DNA of 64,000 nt, taken from positions 2,713,403 to 2,777,402 of the forward strand of contig JACAXG010000069.1 of NCBI GenBank assembly GCA_018881555.1, read 5' to 3'. This stretch comes from Amblyornis subalaris (taxonomy: Eukaryota; Chordata; Aves; Passeriformes; Ptilonorhynchidae). Every line of letters starts with the position of its first letter. Position 1 is the first letter of the stretch. The position numbers were made by a program, and so were the translations under genes. Of this stretch, positions 33,811-48,800 are shown one piece after another. The notes beneath the pieces were generated by a model. It ran no database searches and was not told the origin of the DNA. It worked only from the letters and a program-made list of their open reading frames with translations.

Positions 33811-36800
33811 ATCATGAAGTGAAGTGGAGTAGGAGGAGGAGGAGGTGCTCCATGTGCCAGAGCTGGGAGTACCCTGCAGCCCATGGTGCAGCCCATGGTG
33901 AAGCAGCTGTGCCTCTGCAGCTCATGGAGGTCAATAGGGGTACAGAAAACCACCTGCAGCCTGTAGAGGAGGCCTACGCCAGAACATGCCATTTTCTACT
34001 TGATTGATAGTAGTTTGAAGCAAATCCTTTATTCACTCAGGTTCATCTTCTAGTAGATCTATCATCTTGGGTAGGAAACCAAGGTAAACTGGGTTAGGTG
34101 TCCAGCTCCATGTTTATGGTTGAAAATCACAAGCGGAGATGAAAGATAGTTTAGAACCCAAATTTGGCACTTTGATGCTTGCTGGTGTATTTGAATGTCA
34201 TAATTTTGCAAATCTACTCTTAAACCTAGCTTTAATTCGGTTCGTAGATGCCTGGGCCCTTGGCTGTGAACACCAGCAGTTTAATCCTAGGCAATGACTA
34301 AAGTACTATGTGTTACAAAGACAGGAGAGATCAGACCCAGCATGTGATCATCTGGATGCAATTACGAACTTCCAGAATGACTTCTTAGATGTGGATTTAT
34401 TCGGCACAATGAGGAAAGATACAAAGCAGCCACATCCTCCGGAATACAAAGACAGCATTGCATGTTGTTCCATCTTCAGCTGTGCTTCATTTAGAAGAGC
34501 AGAGGAAATAGACCCTAGCTGGGGTCAACACAGAGACTTTGCAATGCAAGAATCAATCTTCAAATCATGTAAATGTCCTATGTTAATTGTTCAGCGTTTG
34601 GGATGCTTTGTCCTTTATTCATTGGCTTTCACTCTGCACCTCAAAATGTGCCACTTTTAAGCTGTATTTTATCTCAAGAGACATGGTACCAATCCTGCCT
34701 TGAAAAATTTGAGGAGAGTGATTCCACTCTCCTCGTCATACCCCCGGTCGTTCTGTAAACATCAAGGCTAAATGGTTTGCTGAGGGCACAAAGCCAGACT
34801 AGTTACATGCAGTTGGTAACATATAGTTGGGATTGAGAAGGTCAAGGGTTATTTTCATAGAGTTCAGTCAAACTTTGTAGCTAACACATGTCTTTATGAT
34901 GTTGTCATTTAATTATGAGCAGTGTGTGTTCCACATCTAAAAGTAAACGGAATAATTCTTGGTGATTTCCTGTTCACTGTAGGTTGTGAAATGTCAGCAT
35001 GCCAGAAACAAGCAAATGTTGAGACAACATATCACGGGGCATTTGATGTAACAAAGCCACAAGAAACACACATTTCTGTCTCTTCCTCTTTAATATTCCA
35101 GATACAGAAATGAAAATAGCACCTCATCACAGATTATGTTGAATCAGTAGAGAGCTGTATGGCTTTTCATTGCCTCTACTGAGCAGGACCACACCATGGG
35201 TTTTGTGCAGAATAGAGGTGGATACTCTCCCACATGCAACTAAACAAAGAGTAAATGAGATCTGGACATTCTTGGCACTAAAAATGTATATCTTTAGGCT
35301 CCTGAGATAAACAACATGCGCCAGGATTCAGTTCTGTATGCACATATTGCTAAGCATCTAACAAAAGCATGCCAGTTTCTGAACAAAAGAGAGGAAAAAA
35401 TAAACAGTTAAAAAGAGGAGAAGGTAGCATCCACACCAGGAGGGAAGCCAAGGATGTGTACGATGAATCATTCATCCTAGTGCCGTCAGCAGGATGTGTA
35501 TGTATTTTCTTTAAAGGTTTCACTATCCTGCACTCATGCAGGATAGCTTTGGCACAGTGGCGTGTACAAGAGAGTAACTGTACAAAGCCTCTCAGATGGC
35601 CTCAAAACAGTCTTCAAAGGAGCTTTGGTGTTCATTTTCAGTGACACATTTAGAAATTATTACCTAATTGTAATAACACTTTCTCTTTGCAACTTGCTAA
35701 TCCCAGCAAGTAAAGTCTTGTTCACACTCAGGTTGTATTTTCCTAGTTGCAAGAACACAGTTAGTGTGTTATTTATGTTTTCTGTCTCGATATCTTGCAT
35801 GGATTCAGCTACAGTGCTGTGAAGGTACTTTGCTAGTGCTGGCATTCCTAAGGATAAAGAGAGAAGTGAGTTACTGCAGTGTATGACACAAGACTACTTA
35901 CATCTCTGTCCACACGGGGACAGTGCAGTTCTACCAGACAGACAGCGTAAGACGCTGCTTCATCCTAGAAAGGGTGAAAGATCTTCTCTGACCTGTCCCT
36001 CCAAGCCTCACTGTAAATTGTACAGACCTAGCTCTTTCCGAACATTCTCCCAAGAAGTAAGGCAACTTATAGAGCTGAAGACAGTTTTTGTAGTAGTTTA
36101 TGTTTCTGCCAGGGTATTTAATTTATCTGGATCATTGAGAGGTGCAACAAGATCCCACACTGGAGGAAAGTGCAGCAGCTTGTGCTTTTAGTTGTGTTAG
36201 GTCAGTTCATCCTACCGTGTCTTGCTTCCACCTTGAAGAAATGTACTTTTTATTCATCTGGGATTTGTGCTTGTGCATGTAGGGAGGATTTAAATTCACA
36301 AGTTAAAACAGTGCCAACAGGAAAAGAGCTGTAGAAAAGCATGGGGACTGTGAAAAGGCAAATCCCCACAAATATTTTGGACGTTAAATGGGCCATGTTG
36401 AGAGCTTTGTGAGACAAATCGGAAACTTGTCTACCCCTTGCTCTCACATGTTTAGCATTTTCTTTTGCACTGAGCACATTATCCACTCCCCAAACCTTTA
36501 TGCCCCCCAGCAGGGAGTTTTCAGTCAAAGAAAAAAATCCATGAAAAAGCTTTTTGTTAAACTTTTAAGGACCTCTGTTGTCCTGAATAGCATGTAGTGT
36601 TCTACCGAAAGGCATTCTGAATTGGACTGTAAGACTAGATCTATGTTAAATAAAGAGAAGTGTTTGCCCCTATTCAAGCAAATATAAGAGACTCTTGCTT
36701 TCCGTGATTGTTTTGGAAGATAACATGTCTTTGTTCTCTTCTGTTGAAGCTGATAGGCTTGCTCATGAAGCAGCATTGGCCATTAGTGGAATAGACATCA

Positions 36801-37364
36801 GGGCTAAACTTCTACAAAAAGTGGAAGAACAGCACTATAAAATAGTTAAGTGGTTTCTGTTTTCCAGAACCGTAACTAAGTACCGAATTGAGTTACTTCT
36901 TTCCTACTGTTTGCTATGAGAATACCAATCCAAACAAGACCCAGAAGCTCTGTCCTTCCTTTCTTGTTTTCTTTGGTGCCTTAAGGATTACCTGTAGTAT
37001 CTTAGGAGTCAGAGAATGATGTCATCAATGTGAGAGCTACAAGGAGCTTTTAAGAGCACCTCGGTGCCTGAAGCACTCTGTCAACTCTTGTACATGCATC
37101 CTATTTCAAAACAGAAGACTGTAGTAGGAATAAAGTATTCCAGTCCTCGGGACACTGTAGGGTCAACCTTGTGCAGAATCAGGAGCGACTAATATACTAT
37201 AGACGCCATGTGTCTGCTCCCTTCAGGACAAACAAAATATGCTCTAATATCTTAAACACACCATGTTGCTGATCCTTTCCATGATCCTTTTCAAGGTGAC
37301 CTAGGAGAAACTTCTCCTCACCCCAGATCTGCTCTCAGTACAGCCCCAAGCAAAGCGTCAGGCA
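33811..37364. other. Unassigned sequence, small direct repeat near its start
   Basis: At 33876-33899 the 12-mer GCAGCCCATGGT occurs twice in tandem within a GC-richer 150-base patch (33830-33985) that may be a remnant of another avian repeat. The rest is AT-leaning with frames up to 116 codons (34310-34660), without domains. The last 220 bases (from about 37140) have a CR1-like flavour ('gggacactgtagggtcaacc', 'tctgctcccttcaggac') and may be the decayed 5' continuation of the CR1 that follows. Confidence 0.5.
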
Positions 37365-39857
37365 AGGCCCTCTGTGGTTTGCCCTCTACATCGAGAAATG
37401 AATAGACTGTGAAGGGCTCTCTCTGAAGAACAGCCACAAACAGGTGGAAAGTTTATGGGTGAGAATCAAGACTGAGGTAACAAAGGGAGCCTTGTGGATG
37501 GTGTTTGTTAGAGACTGCCTGATCAAGGGGAGCCTGTTGACAACAACAGCTTCTTGCTCCAGCTACAGCAGGCATTGAACTCACCACCTCTCCTCCTGCT
37601 GGGGGACTTCAACCACCCCAGCATCTGCTGGAAATGTAGCACAGTGAGCTGTAGGCAACCCAGAAGACTGCTGGAATGCACAGAGGATAACTTAAGCCAG
37701 GTAATAGACAGTTCTGCCAGAGGGGATATGTTACTGAACCTGAGTATAGTCAGGAACCTGAATTTTAGGAAAGCAAACTCCAGCTGCTCAAGGAGTTAGT
37801 CAGTAGGATGCCCTGGGAAATTGCCTCATGTACAAGGAAGCAGAATAAAGCTGGCAGATCTTTGAGGACACGTTCCTTAGAGCACAGAAAGCTTACTAGG
37901 AGCTCTTGATCTGTAAGAAATCGGGAAAGGAAGAGAATGGCTGAGTCAAGACCCGCTGACCAAACGAATGGGCAAGAATGCACAGACAATGGAAACAGGG
38001 ACAGGTGTTCTGGAAAGACTATAGGAATGCTGCCTGGTTGTGTAGGGATGGGCCAAGGAAGGCCAAGGTGCACTTGGAGCTGAATTTGACAAGAGACACA
38101 AAGAAAAACAAGAAGGGCTTCTACAGCCAGAAAAGGCAGGTCAAAGAAGAAGTACCATCCCCTGTTAAACAAGGCTGGCAAACCGGTAACGACAGATGAG
38201 GAGAAGGCTGAGGCACTGCACAAGGTTTTTGCCGCAGTCTTCAATGTCAAGCTCTCTTCCCAAACCTCTCGAGTTGGTAGACTGCAAGGCAGGGTTTGGG
38301 GGAGTAAAGATCAGGCTTATGACCGCTTGAAGAACCAGAACATACGTAAGTCTATGGGATCTGATGAGATGCATCCGAGACTCCTGAGGGAATTGTCTGA
38401 TGTGGTTGTGAAGCTATTCTTCATGATATCTGAAAAGTCATGGCAGTCAGGGGAAGTCTCCACTGACTGAAAAAAGGGAAACATTGCACCTGTTTTTAAA
38501 AAGGGTAGAAAAGAGGACCTTGGGAACCACTGACCTGTCAGCCTGGGAAGACCATGGAACAGATCCTCCTAGAAGCTGTGCTAAGGCACATGTAGAACAG
38601 AGAGGTAATTCAAGATAGCCAGCATCACTTTTTCAAGAGGAATTCCTGTCCGACTGGCCCAGTGGCTGGCTATGATGAAGTGACTACATCAGTGGACAAG
38701 GAAAGGGCTATAGGTGTCATTTATCTGGACTTCTGTAAAGCCTTTGACATGGTCCTTCATGACATCCTTTTCTCTAAGTTGGAAAGAGATGAATTCAATT
38801 GGTGGATTGTTCATTGGATAAGGAATTGGTTGTACAGTTCCATCCAGAGGGTCATGGTCAATGGCTCAGAGTCCCAATGGACATCAGTGACAAGTGGTGC
38901 CTTCAGGGGTCTGTATTGGGACCAGTGTTATTTAATGTCTTCATCAATGACATAGACAAAGGAATTGAGTGTACCCTCAGCAAATTTGCAGATGACCCCA
39001 ACCTGAGTGGTGCTGTTGACACTCCAGAAAGATGGGATGCCATCCAGAGGGACCTGGACAACTCAAGAAGTAGGCCCATGGGAATCCCTTGAGATTCAAC
39101 AAGGCCAGTGCAAGGTCCACCTGGATCAGAGCAATTCTCGGTATCAACACAGGCTGGGAGATGAACAGATCAAGAACAGCCCTGCTGAGGAGGACTTGGG
39201 CATGCTGGTGGATGAGAGGCTGGACATGACCCAGCCATGGGCACTCACAGCCCAGACAGCCAAACGTGTCCTGGGCTGCATCCAAAGCAGTGTGGCCAGC
39301 AGGGCAAGGGAGGGGATTCTGCCCCTCTGCTCTGCTCTAGTGAGACCCCACCTGCAGTGCTGCATCAGCCCTGGGATGCCCAGCACAGGAAGGACATGGA
39401 ACTGTTGGACTGGGTCCAGAGGAGGGCAACAAAAATGAACATATGGATAGAACACCTCTCCCATGCTGAAAGGCTGAGAGAGTTGGGGTTGTTCAGCTTG
39501 GAGAAAAGAAGGCTCCAGGGAGATGCTATAGCATCTTCCAGCACCTAAAAGGGTTTTACCAAAAAGCCAGAGAGGGACATTTTACAAGGGCATGTAGTGA
39601 TAGGACAAGGGGGAATGGCTTTAAACTGAATGAGGTTAGATTCAGACTACATAAAAGGAAAACTTTTTAGCAATGAGGGTAGTGAAACATTGGAACAGCT
39701 TTCCCAGAGAAGTTGTGGATGTCTTGTCCCTAGAAACATTTAAGGTTGGGCTGGTTGGGACTTTGAGCCACCTGGCATAGCTGAAGAATTGTTGGGGGGT
39801 TTGGAATAGATGACCTTTAAAGGTCCCTCCTAACCCAAACCATTCTATGATTTTGTG
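37365..39857 (+). mobile_element. CR1 LINE, longest copy: endonuclease to 3' end
   Basis: About 2.5 kb covering most of ORF2 in order. The endonuclease has GDFNHP at 37602-37619 and a decayed SDH region near 37780. The linker to RT includes an 'AWLCRDGPRKAKVHLELNLTRD' stretch (about 38035-38100). RT motif A is DFCKAFD (38728-38748) and the catalytic FADD is at 38985-38996. The C-terminal ORF2 follows, then the 3' end terminating in 'cattctatgattttgtg'. Disabling changes include a stop in place of Trp (TGA, 38468-38470), a TAG for Glu (38593-38595), and a one-base deletion in the SGVPQG stretch (about 38899) that shifts the frame before FADD. ORF1 and the 5' end are missing or unrecognisable. 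Confidence 0.95.
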
Positions 39858-42800
39858 TTCCTACTGTATGATCTTGTCACACTCAGCATTTGGAATACAT
39901 AAGACTGGGAAACAGCTTTGAGGTTTGCAGTTCTTAAGATGCTTTTGATTTTTTCCCCATCTCCTGTGTAAGCAGGGCTTTGTCAGCTGTCCTGAGCGAA
40001 ACACGTGGCCTCTGTAAGGCAGTGCAGTCCATGCAAACACCCAAAGTTATTGGAGCAGTAACTAAGTAGGCATCTGATACAAATTGCTATGATGGGCAGC
40101 ATGTTTGTTTAGCTATGCTGGTGGCTTTGGGCAGTGGTGCCGCAGAAGGTCTCCCTCATCCCCAGTGAAGCTCCAGGACTCCACGCAATGCTGTGGGCGG
40201 GAGGGTAGACCTGAAGCTATTTTCATGGTTAAGGTCTTAGTGAACCTCGCCCTACCAAACACCTCTTCGTTTAGCCTTTTCATGGAAACAGGAATGCACA
40301 CTTGATCCTTCAATGCCCATGTAGCCTCTCCCTGGAGCAACTGTAGTGTCTAAGTACCCTATTTTTTTCATAAGTGGATTATGATCAGTAAAGCTAATTA
40401 TACAAATAGCTGATCACAGCCACCCGCCTTTCAGATTTTCAAGTGCTTGTTGAAGTGTTTTCCTGCAGACTGCACAAATAGGTTTGTTTCAGATGTGCTG
40501 CACGAGATCTGTGTGTAAAAAAGTGCTATTTCTGTACGTGAAATACAGAAAGTTCTGGTCCTGTCTGACATGGATGGAACAGTGACTTGTGTTTAATAGG
40601 AGTGGAATGTTTTCTGCTTCTTTGCAGAGTTTCATTTCAGCCAAACAGGATTTCATATGGTCGAGAGCTAGCCCAGGTTATTTTATGTTCCCATAAAGCA
40701 GTGCCCTGATGGACTATTTTCCACCACCACTGCAGAAGAGGAATTATGATTAATTTTGAGATTTGATTGCTTTAAAAGGAGCTCTGATTTAAAAGAATGC
40801 TACTCCTGTAAGAAAGAACATGCTACTCTTTAAGTAGATCAAAACTTCGTGATTGGAGAGCTTCATGCTATTCTTAAATAAATTTGAGAACTATTTTGAT
40901 ATCTTTTATTAAGCTCACATCTACACATTTATGCAATGACTGGATAATGGGTACTACTTGATAAAGGATGTTAACGTTAGAACAAAATGATTTAATTAAC
41001 TAATTTTTTTTCACTTTATGGGAAGTATTAACTGAAACACACTGCAAATTGGTAATTTCCAATAAATTACAACTTACCAAGACCAAAGGATCCTTACAAC
41101 TTTAACAGATGAAGAGTTCAAAATACCTACGCAGTTAAAAAGCATACTTTTTATACTTTTGACTACTATACTAATATTAGTTGAATCTGACCTATTCATA
41201 CCGCTAATGAACCGAGTTTCATAGGCAACAAGCCTACACTGGCATTTTTCCCCAGACTTCTCTGGATATTCAGATCAGAAACAAGTTCGAAGTGCTTTCA
41301 CCCTCCTTTAACACATGCAGGTTTTTTCAGTTAATGAGGTAAATTCTCTGATTTTATTACAAAGCAAATGTAACTGTGGGAAAATAAAACCTTGCTGAAT
41401 TTGCACAGAGCTGGAAGTGTTTCTGAAGGATGTGTCTTTAAGCCAGGTAAAGGTTGTAGACTCTATCCTGCTTTTTCAGGAAGAGATTTGATTATCACTA
41501 ATCAGGACATTGCATGAGGAGGAAAGCAAAGAAACAAGTCTTGTGTGAGGAGTCACTGTTTTTCTACCAGAAGGAGTATTGTTCTTGAGAAGGTAAAAGT
41601 AGTTTGATATGCTATGTACTTCAATCATACAATAGTTAGCTTGAAGGTGTTTTCAGAATTGTTTTTTATGGGCAATATAGGAACCAGATTTATCATACAT
41701 ACTGTAATCCACTAAACCAATCCTCTGGAAAGTGGAAGAAATGATAGGATAGAGATGTCAGTCTAGATCAAGTACTTGTGCCATAATTGGATACTTAGGG
41801 GTTTGGTGTCAAAAAGAGAATCTGTGAAGTATGCAGGCATGATTGAATCAATGCTGCCCCAGAGAATTCCCCTTGTTTCTAGAGAAGTCCTTACAAGCGC
41901 GTGTGCTGCACTTTATGGTGAAATTGTAGTCTCACAGGTGCTAAAGGGCTCGGTGGTGAGAGCAGGCCTGGGGCCAGCAGACCCTGCTCACTTCTGCAAG
42001 GAAGCCTGTACTTTTCCTACATGGAGTCAGTGGAGCTGTGACCTTTTCTTGCTCAGAGTCCAGCATAACACAGCCATATATTGTGTCATATACCAATCTC
42101 TACTACATATGTTTTGGTACAGCATAATTAGCAAGTTTTAATGAAGATTTTCTTAAGATAATGAGAGAATAACATGGGCAAGCCCAAAGGACTGTGAAGT
42201 TGACTCTGTCACCAAAAAGCATCATACTACCAAAGTGATTACTATGTCCAAAATGATACTTCAGGCTCCGGACATCTCTCTTGCATTTGGATTTTTTCTA
42301 TTGTGCTCCAGAACAGAGGAGGAGAACAGCAGCTGGGGCTTGGTCTTGCACTTGTCCAAGCTACCGTATGCAACTGGAGTTTTTGTTTTTTCCTTAGCTT
42401 CTGATATTAGGAGAATATGTTAACACCAAGTCATGTATCCCCAGAATTCTGGAGATTTGATTCTGATTTCTGCTGTTGGATGAACTAATAACATGACAGT
42501 GGTGAGCTCCAGCCACTGAAGAACAACACATGTTTCCAATCTGTGTGGTCCCACTAGTGACTTTTTTGAGAAACCATTCCTTTGGGCTTTCTGCCTGTAA
42601 GTGGCCTCCTTGCACATGCTGCCTCTCCACTGTCAGCTGCAGTCACAGCAGAGTCATGGGCACCTTCCTCTGAACTACGACCAGGTACTTCCTGTGTCAC
42701 ATGGAAGAGTTTTGGAAGGGCACGGAAAAAGGACAAAAGTACTTGTTTGCAGTAAGGGAATGAAGATGGATAAGTAAGCACCTCTGCAGCATTACAGAGG

Positions 42801-45800
42801 GTAAGTACACCCGAATATCCTGTTCTCAGGGGCAGTGTAAGCCTGGACTGCTAAATGCGCCAGCCAGAGAAACACCTTTGATAGAAGCCAGCAGGGACAA
42901 CCAAACACCTACAATCCCCACTTCTCTCCTGCAGCACATTTTGTTGCTCCAGGCTGTGCAGGGTGAGTAGCTAAGGAGAAGAAGTAGATAGTCCTGTACC
43001 TGCTGAACTTGTGACCCTGAAAATTCTTTTGGAAGACCCTTTTATTCACTCCCTTGAAAGCCTCATTGCTAGGGAAAGTGTGAAGATGAGATATGGGGAC
43101 TATTCTTGTTCTGTTGACTTAGAAAATAAAAGATTGTAAAAGGAGAAACAGCAAGTTAACTAATTTATTTACTTCTGTCCTATGAAAATTGTGCTGTTAT
43201 CTCTCACAGTGGCCATTTTATGATATTTAGGTGGTATCTGCATTTGGATATAGGGTTTTTCTTTGTTTCAGAGTGCTCAAGCACTACTGTGGTTATAAAT
43301 AGAGCTCCTAGTGCCCCTCTTTCTTGGTTCTTTGTGTTCCTGCTTCTCTGGAGTTTTCTGGTTGTAGTTGTGCTCTTGAAAGGTGCATGGAAATTAAAGC
43401 TTAATGTAGTATTAAGTGATACTTAAGAATGTGCTTGTGTTGGTACAATGATATGGACAAAATGTACTCTGACATAAAAGGAGAAGATGGTGCATTCTTC
43501 TCTAAATTCGGATCAAGTGAAAAACACGTCCAACTAATTAACAGTCTTACACTTGTCTTTGCTGCTGTTGTTTTGGGTTTGCAAGTGTGACTGAAATACA
43601 GAAGTGGAGAGATGGTTTATTTGTTTTTTATTAAGTAAAATGTGTTACAGATAAATTTTAATCTAGGCTTAAAAAAATAAACTTTGCATTAAAATCTGGT
43701 TTTTTGTTGTGGAATTTTTTTTTTTTGTTCTGTAAACACCAAAGCTTACTGTGCTACCACATGGATGGCAGCACATCTGTTTTTCAGGCACTGATATGCC
43801 ACTTTGCTGGCAATTGTCATGACTGCATGAGTTTTAACTCTTTGAGCTGAAATCATAACCACTGTATGTTTGTCTGGCTTTTTAGCCAAGGAATGGCACG
43901 GGGAGGGTTTTGAAATGAAATAATAAATCTATTTCAAATCATGAATCAGAGGAAAAAGCTGTCCTGGACTATAGCTATTAAAAAAAAAAAAATCCACTTT
44001 AAGGTTTCCTTGCTTCAGAAAAGGAGCTTTTCTATGTGGTAGGAGACAGGTTTGGGTTTTTTAATGTAGGATTTGTGTTTCTGCTGTTTTCAGGACAATT
44101 TGTCTTACCCTGTTCAAGCTTATTATATTCCTGTTATACTAAAATCCTATGCCCAGAATGGGGAGTAGCAAAACCCCTGGACCCTGTTCTTAATGAGCAC
44201 ACCTAAACCTAGAGTAAGAGGAGCACTGTGAATAAACACAGTATCAAATCCAGAACTGCAAGGCATAATCCTGGTGTATGTTAGTATTGGAGCACTTGAC
44301 AGCAGTTTCCATTGTATGAAGACTACATTTTGACAGTTTACCTTTTTTTAAAGAAAAAAAACCAACAACAACCAGAAGTAAAGCCTTATTACTGGTGGGA
44401 AATTATCTGCTGTTATGTTTCAAGCCCTTTATGCGTTCCTCCTTTCCACCGCTGAAATGAGAAGAAAGAAATGCGTGAGTAGAAAGAAAAGGAGAGATGT
44501 AAAGTAACTTGCTGAAGGCCATGCAATAATTGAGTGGCAAACTGGAATGAAATTCACAATGCTATAACTGCATCTTAGTGATTTGCGTGGGAGACTGTGC
44601 CACACCTTACTGAAATCTACTGCAACACCTTGTCCTATTTGGTGAGTAGTTTGAAGCTCTGAGAATGGGTTCCCTAAGCAGATGAAGTATTCATGAAGTA
44701 CCATTTGTTGTACACCTCTGTAAAACATAAATCCTAGGGCAGATAGTTGTTCAAATATTACTTTCTGCTAGTTGGAAGTTTTTTTTTTTTATTTTTGCTA
44801 GTGTAGGAAGCTGGACAAAACTAGCATATGAAGGGATTTTCATCTTCCTTCTCCTAATAAAAAAAAATAGAATAAGAGAATCTAATGTCATCTGGAGCAG
44901 TTAATTTACATAAATCACTTTTCCCTTATCAATAAATACAACCAGATGACACCTTGTTGTTCTATCTACTCAGCTTCTAACATCTGAGGAGAATCTCAGG
45001 ATCTAACATCTGAGAATTCTAACATCGGTGCCTCTCCTGTTCAATTATTTGTGTTACGGATATTTTGCAGGAACTTTGTTGTCATTTTATTAACAATTGC
45101 ATATTAAACAGGAAATTGTTGCATGCATTCAGTTCTTGTTCAAAATAACAGAGTTTAATACTGGGAATTTTTATTCATGTCAAATAAAATGGATATACAG
45201 TTCATATCTTGTCGAGACAAAAGATAAATCACACGGGATATAAATGTAAAGTCCTGGTGGCTTTGTAGTAAACAGAAACATCCCAATTAACACCACACAT
45301 AAGATTGCTTTTCAAATTGTTGATTTTGACAGGGTTGGTGAGTCAACACAAATTTTTTAAGTGAGAGAGGCTGGAAGGAAAAAGTTTGAAATCTGATAGT
45401 AAGCCAGGTTACCTTTATGTGACCTCTCCTGAGCATTTAGGCTGTATTTTAGCTAAAAGTTTAACACTTGCAGAAAATGCATCTCATCTGGTCTTCTGTT
45501 TGTTTTGACATATCTTTCAAAACAGGTGTATGAAAATAAACAAACTGGGGCAATGTAGACAGTATCTGTTCACTGCTTTTCCTTGTAGAGTTTGAATAAC
45601 TCTCCATGCAAGGTTTAACCACCCTTTGTGATGTCTCAGCGGTGTGTCTTCACAGTTTCATTTCATGTAGTAAAATTTCACCCAGGCCAGAGGCAGCTTT
45701 GGGTGATGGGAGGTTGTTTCTGGAAGATGTGTTATGGCAGAAGGCTGGCAGAGCATCACAACTGGGAAGGGTCTCTTCTCTTCCTGGGGAAGGGCTCTTC

Positions 45801-48800
45801 TTGTCTGACTAGCGCCTGGCCAATGGTCCTCATAGGGCATGCTGTCCCAACAGCTTTTAAAATATATACCATGACAAGACCTCCATATGAAGTGGATTTT
45901 TAAAGCAGTTTTTGGAATAAGGAGAGTGGGGATAGTCTCAGCTTAGTTTGGCAGGACTTTTCTGGGTGTGAGCCCGGACACCCTCTGCTTCACCTGGATT
46001 GCAGCATTTTTTCCCCTCTGAGACACTTGTGTTTCTATACATGCAATGCAGGGGTGGCCCAGGCTGCCTTCTCTCGGCTGTGTGCTCACAGCACAATTAG
46101 GACCATGCATTTCCCTGTGCTTGGGTGCAGGCATGGGGCAATGGTGCACATCCCCAGCTAGGGAGCCACAGGATGCCCTTGGGGATTCATGTACAAACCT
46201 GTGCTGGTTACCCTTTGCATGTCCAAAATGGGAATTACAAAGGCCACTCTCTTTTTCAACTATTTTCTCCTAGTTTGGATCCAGACATCTGGAGACAGGC
46301 AGTCCCAGGCAGCAAGTGCTTGCCAGTGGCACCAGGGGTTTGTCCCTACCTTCCTAGCAGCAGTGTGAGAAAATGTCCGAAATGAATGGATATTTGGTGC
46401 TGTGCCTGCATGAAAGTTTACAGCTAATGTGCAGCATGATGTACACAGCTGCTGTGGTGTGGCTTTGGTGCCTTCCCTGCATCTAGGAGTGTTTGATATC
46501 TCAGCTCATGAAACTTCTTCCTCTTGGCCTTGACAGTGCAGCAACTCTGCATGCAGTATGCTGGGTGGCAGAGAGGGGTGTCCACATCTGGACCTACACA
46601 TGCAGAACAAATATATCTGAGGGCCTCATCAAAACTAAAATTGAAAAAAAAAAATTGTGAATTTAGCAGACAGGTTAGCAACCAGCCCAGGAAATTTTTG
46701 CCACTGTGTTTCCTCAGCTTTCTTCCCCCACTTAAGCTGAGCGTTTCCATGTGGGAGCTTGGGTGCCCCAGATATCTCACCGTGTTTGCAAGGCTGCTTA
46801 CTTAACCAGGTTGTTACATTGGTCTGGATTAAACTTTTTTACCTCTTTCCTTTTCGTGAAAGGAATGGGTGTGCATGTGTTGTTTTTTGTTTCTTTTCTT
46901 TTTCTTTTTAATTTAACCTAGCTAGTTTCACTGGATGTACTTATACTACACACTTCAAATTGGTTGCGTAAAACCAACTTGAGGATCAGGGACAACTGGG
47001 AAGAAGAAACTGGTAATCTCTTAAACTGGTTTAGTTGCCAGAGACAGTGACATTGAAAGATCCATCTTTTGCTGTTGATTAATTAAAATAGATACCTACT
47101 CTTTAACCCTTGTGTCTACCTGCAGCAGCTGAACCCACTGTATTTCTCTATATCTGTTTTTAAAAGAACAAATAAGCATTAAAATCTATAGAAGGCACAC
47201 AAAAATAATGCATAGATGTAATAATATGATAACTGTTCTGTGTACACTTTAACCTGTTCTTCATATTTAATAAGCATAATAAGATCTCTCTATCTAGAGA
47301 TTTTCATCTCTGAAGTCGTGCCTAGATGTAACACTGTGCTTCTTTCAGGTAAATACATCAATTTTACATGTGGGAAAACTGAGACACAAGGGAGATTTAA
47401 TAATTTGCCTGCATAAAATAGTACTGTAAGAAATTCTTCTGAACCGAGTAGTAACTCATACCCTTCACCTGTGGAGAAGAAACCCGTTCTTGGGCCAGGA
47501 CCCTCTTCAGCCACAGAAGGAAAATGTGTGCAGTGTTTTCCCTGCAAGACCCTGGGGAGCAGTGGTCCAGCACTGAGAAAAAACTGTCCTGTTCAGAAAC
47601 AGGGGACACTGGAGGCTGTACCTGTGCCAGTGGGTTTGCACTCCTCTGCTGTGCAGGGTGGCACTGGGGGCCTCTGGAAAAGGTGTGCTACAGTGCAGTG
47701 CTCATGTCCTCACACAGTGCGTGGCCAGGCCTTGGCTGTCCTCCAGGTCCATGCTGAAGCCAGCCGTGCTTGTCTGTGCAGGCAGGTGTGCCCGTAAAAA
47801 CCTTGGCGTTTGTTGCTAAGTCTGCTTTTAAGCTGTTTGTGATATTTTCTGTCCTGTGATTGAAAGCGTGATTGCAGCACGTACAGTTGTACATGAGCTA
47901 GCTTTAATTTAGCTAACTTGGATATTAATAGCTACAAAATTGTACTCTAGCCTATAGACATCCTCCGGGGAATCTGGCAGATTACACAGTATTGAAACTT
48001 AAGTAGGTGTATGTCTTTGCTGCTAACTCCACTCATGATACCTTGAGAACAGCTACAGGTGCTGGAGACATATCTCCAGTGTGTGAAAAAACATTGCCTT
48101 AGTCTGAGCAGGGGTTTTGAGCTCTAGCATAGGTTAGAGCATAGGTTATCCTAACTTCTGAAGTACAGTATATATTTGTTCTCTATAGGGATATATACAG
48201 CAGTAAGGGAGCATAGGATCTTGAGCATCTTCTGGTTGTCTACAGTAATTTCCGCCCCAACGCTTAAGTGTTCCACGGAGAGCTGCTGGAACATGCACTG
48301 TGCTTGGCTAAGCCTGAAAAAGGAGAGATCAGAGATGTGCCTCTCCCTGGAGCAGAGATCATAATGCTGTGATGGTTGTTAAATAGCTGGAAAGTTCAAG
48401 TCATTGCCTTGGACTAACTTCTGGGAAAATTTGTCCTTGTCCTGTGTTGGCATTTGTGCTAGAAAACCTGTGTGTCCTTGAGAAACAAACCTGTCAGCTA
48501 TGGGCTTTTAGATATTACCTAGGCCTTCTGCATCTTGACAATTAAGATTTTGAGTCTGATACACAATTCCCCTTCTTTACGGAAAGGAGTGGAGGACAGG
48601 CTTGGTATGCTAATGATGGCCAGTGATACCAAGGGGATAATGGTATAATAAAATCTTTACCTTAGCATTTTCTCTCATGACCTGGCCATGTGACACTGCA
48701 GCTTTTGAGAGAAACCTGGAGGTACAAATAATGAATGTCTATAATTTGCCAGGATGGAAAAGGATGATACCTTTTGCAGGCAAGCAGTCACTACTTGCAA

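Noticed and set aside
33573..34007. A 144-codon plus-strand frame
   Set aside because: It is mostly antisense to the CR1 ORF2 C-terminus at 33397-33810.
37765..38250. A 161-codon minus-strand open frame
   Set aside because: It runs antisense through the CR1 endonuclease-to-RT linker and has no domain of its own.
42790..42815. A GGTAAGTAC splice-donor-like site
   Set aside because: There is no plausible acceptor and open exon upstream at a sensible distance.
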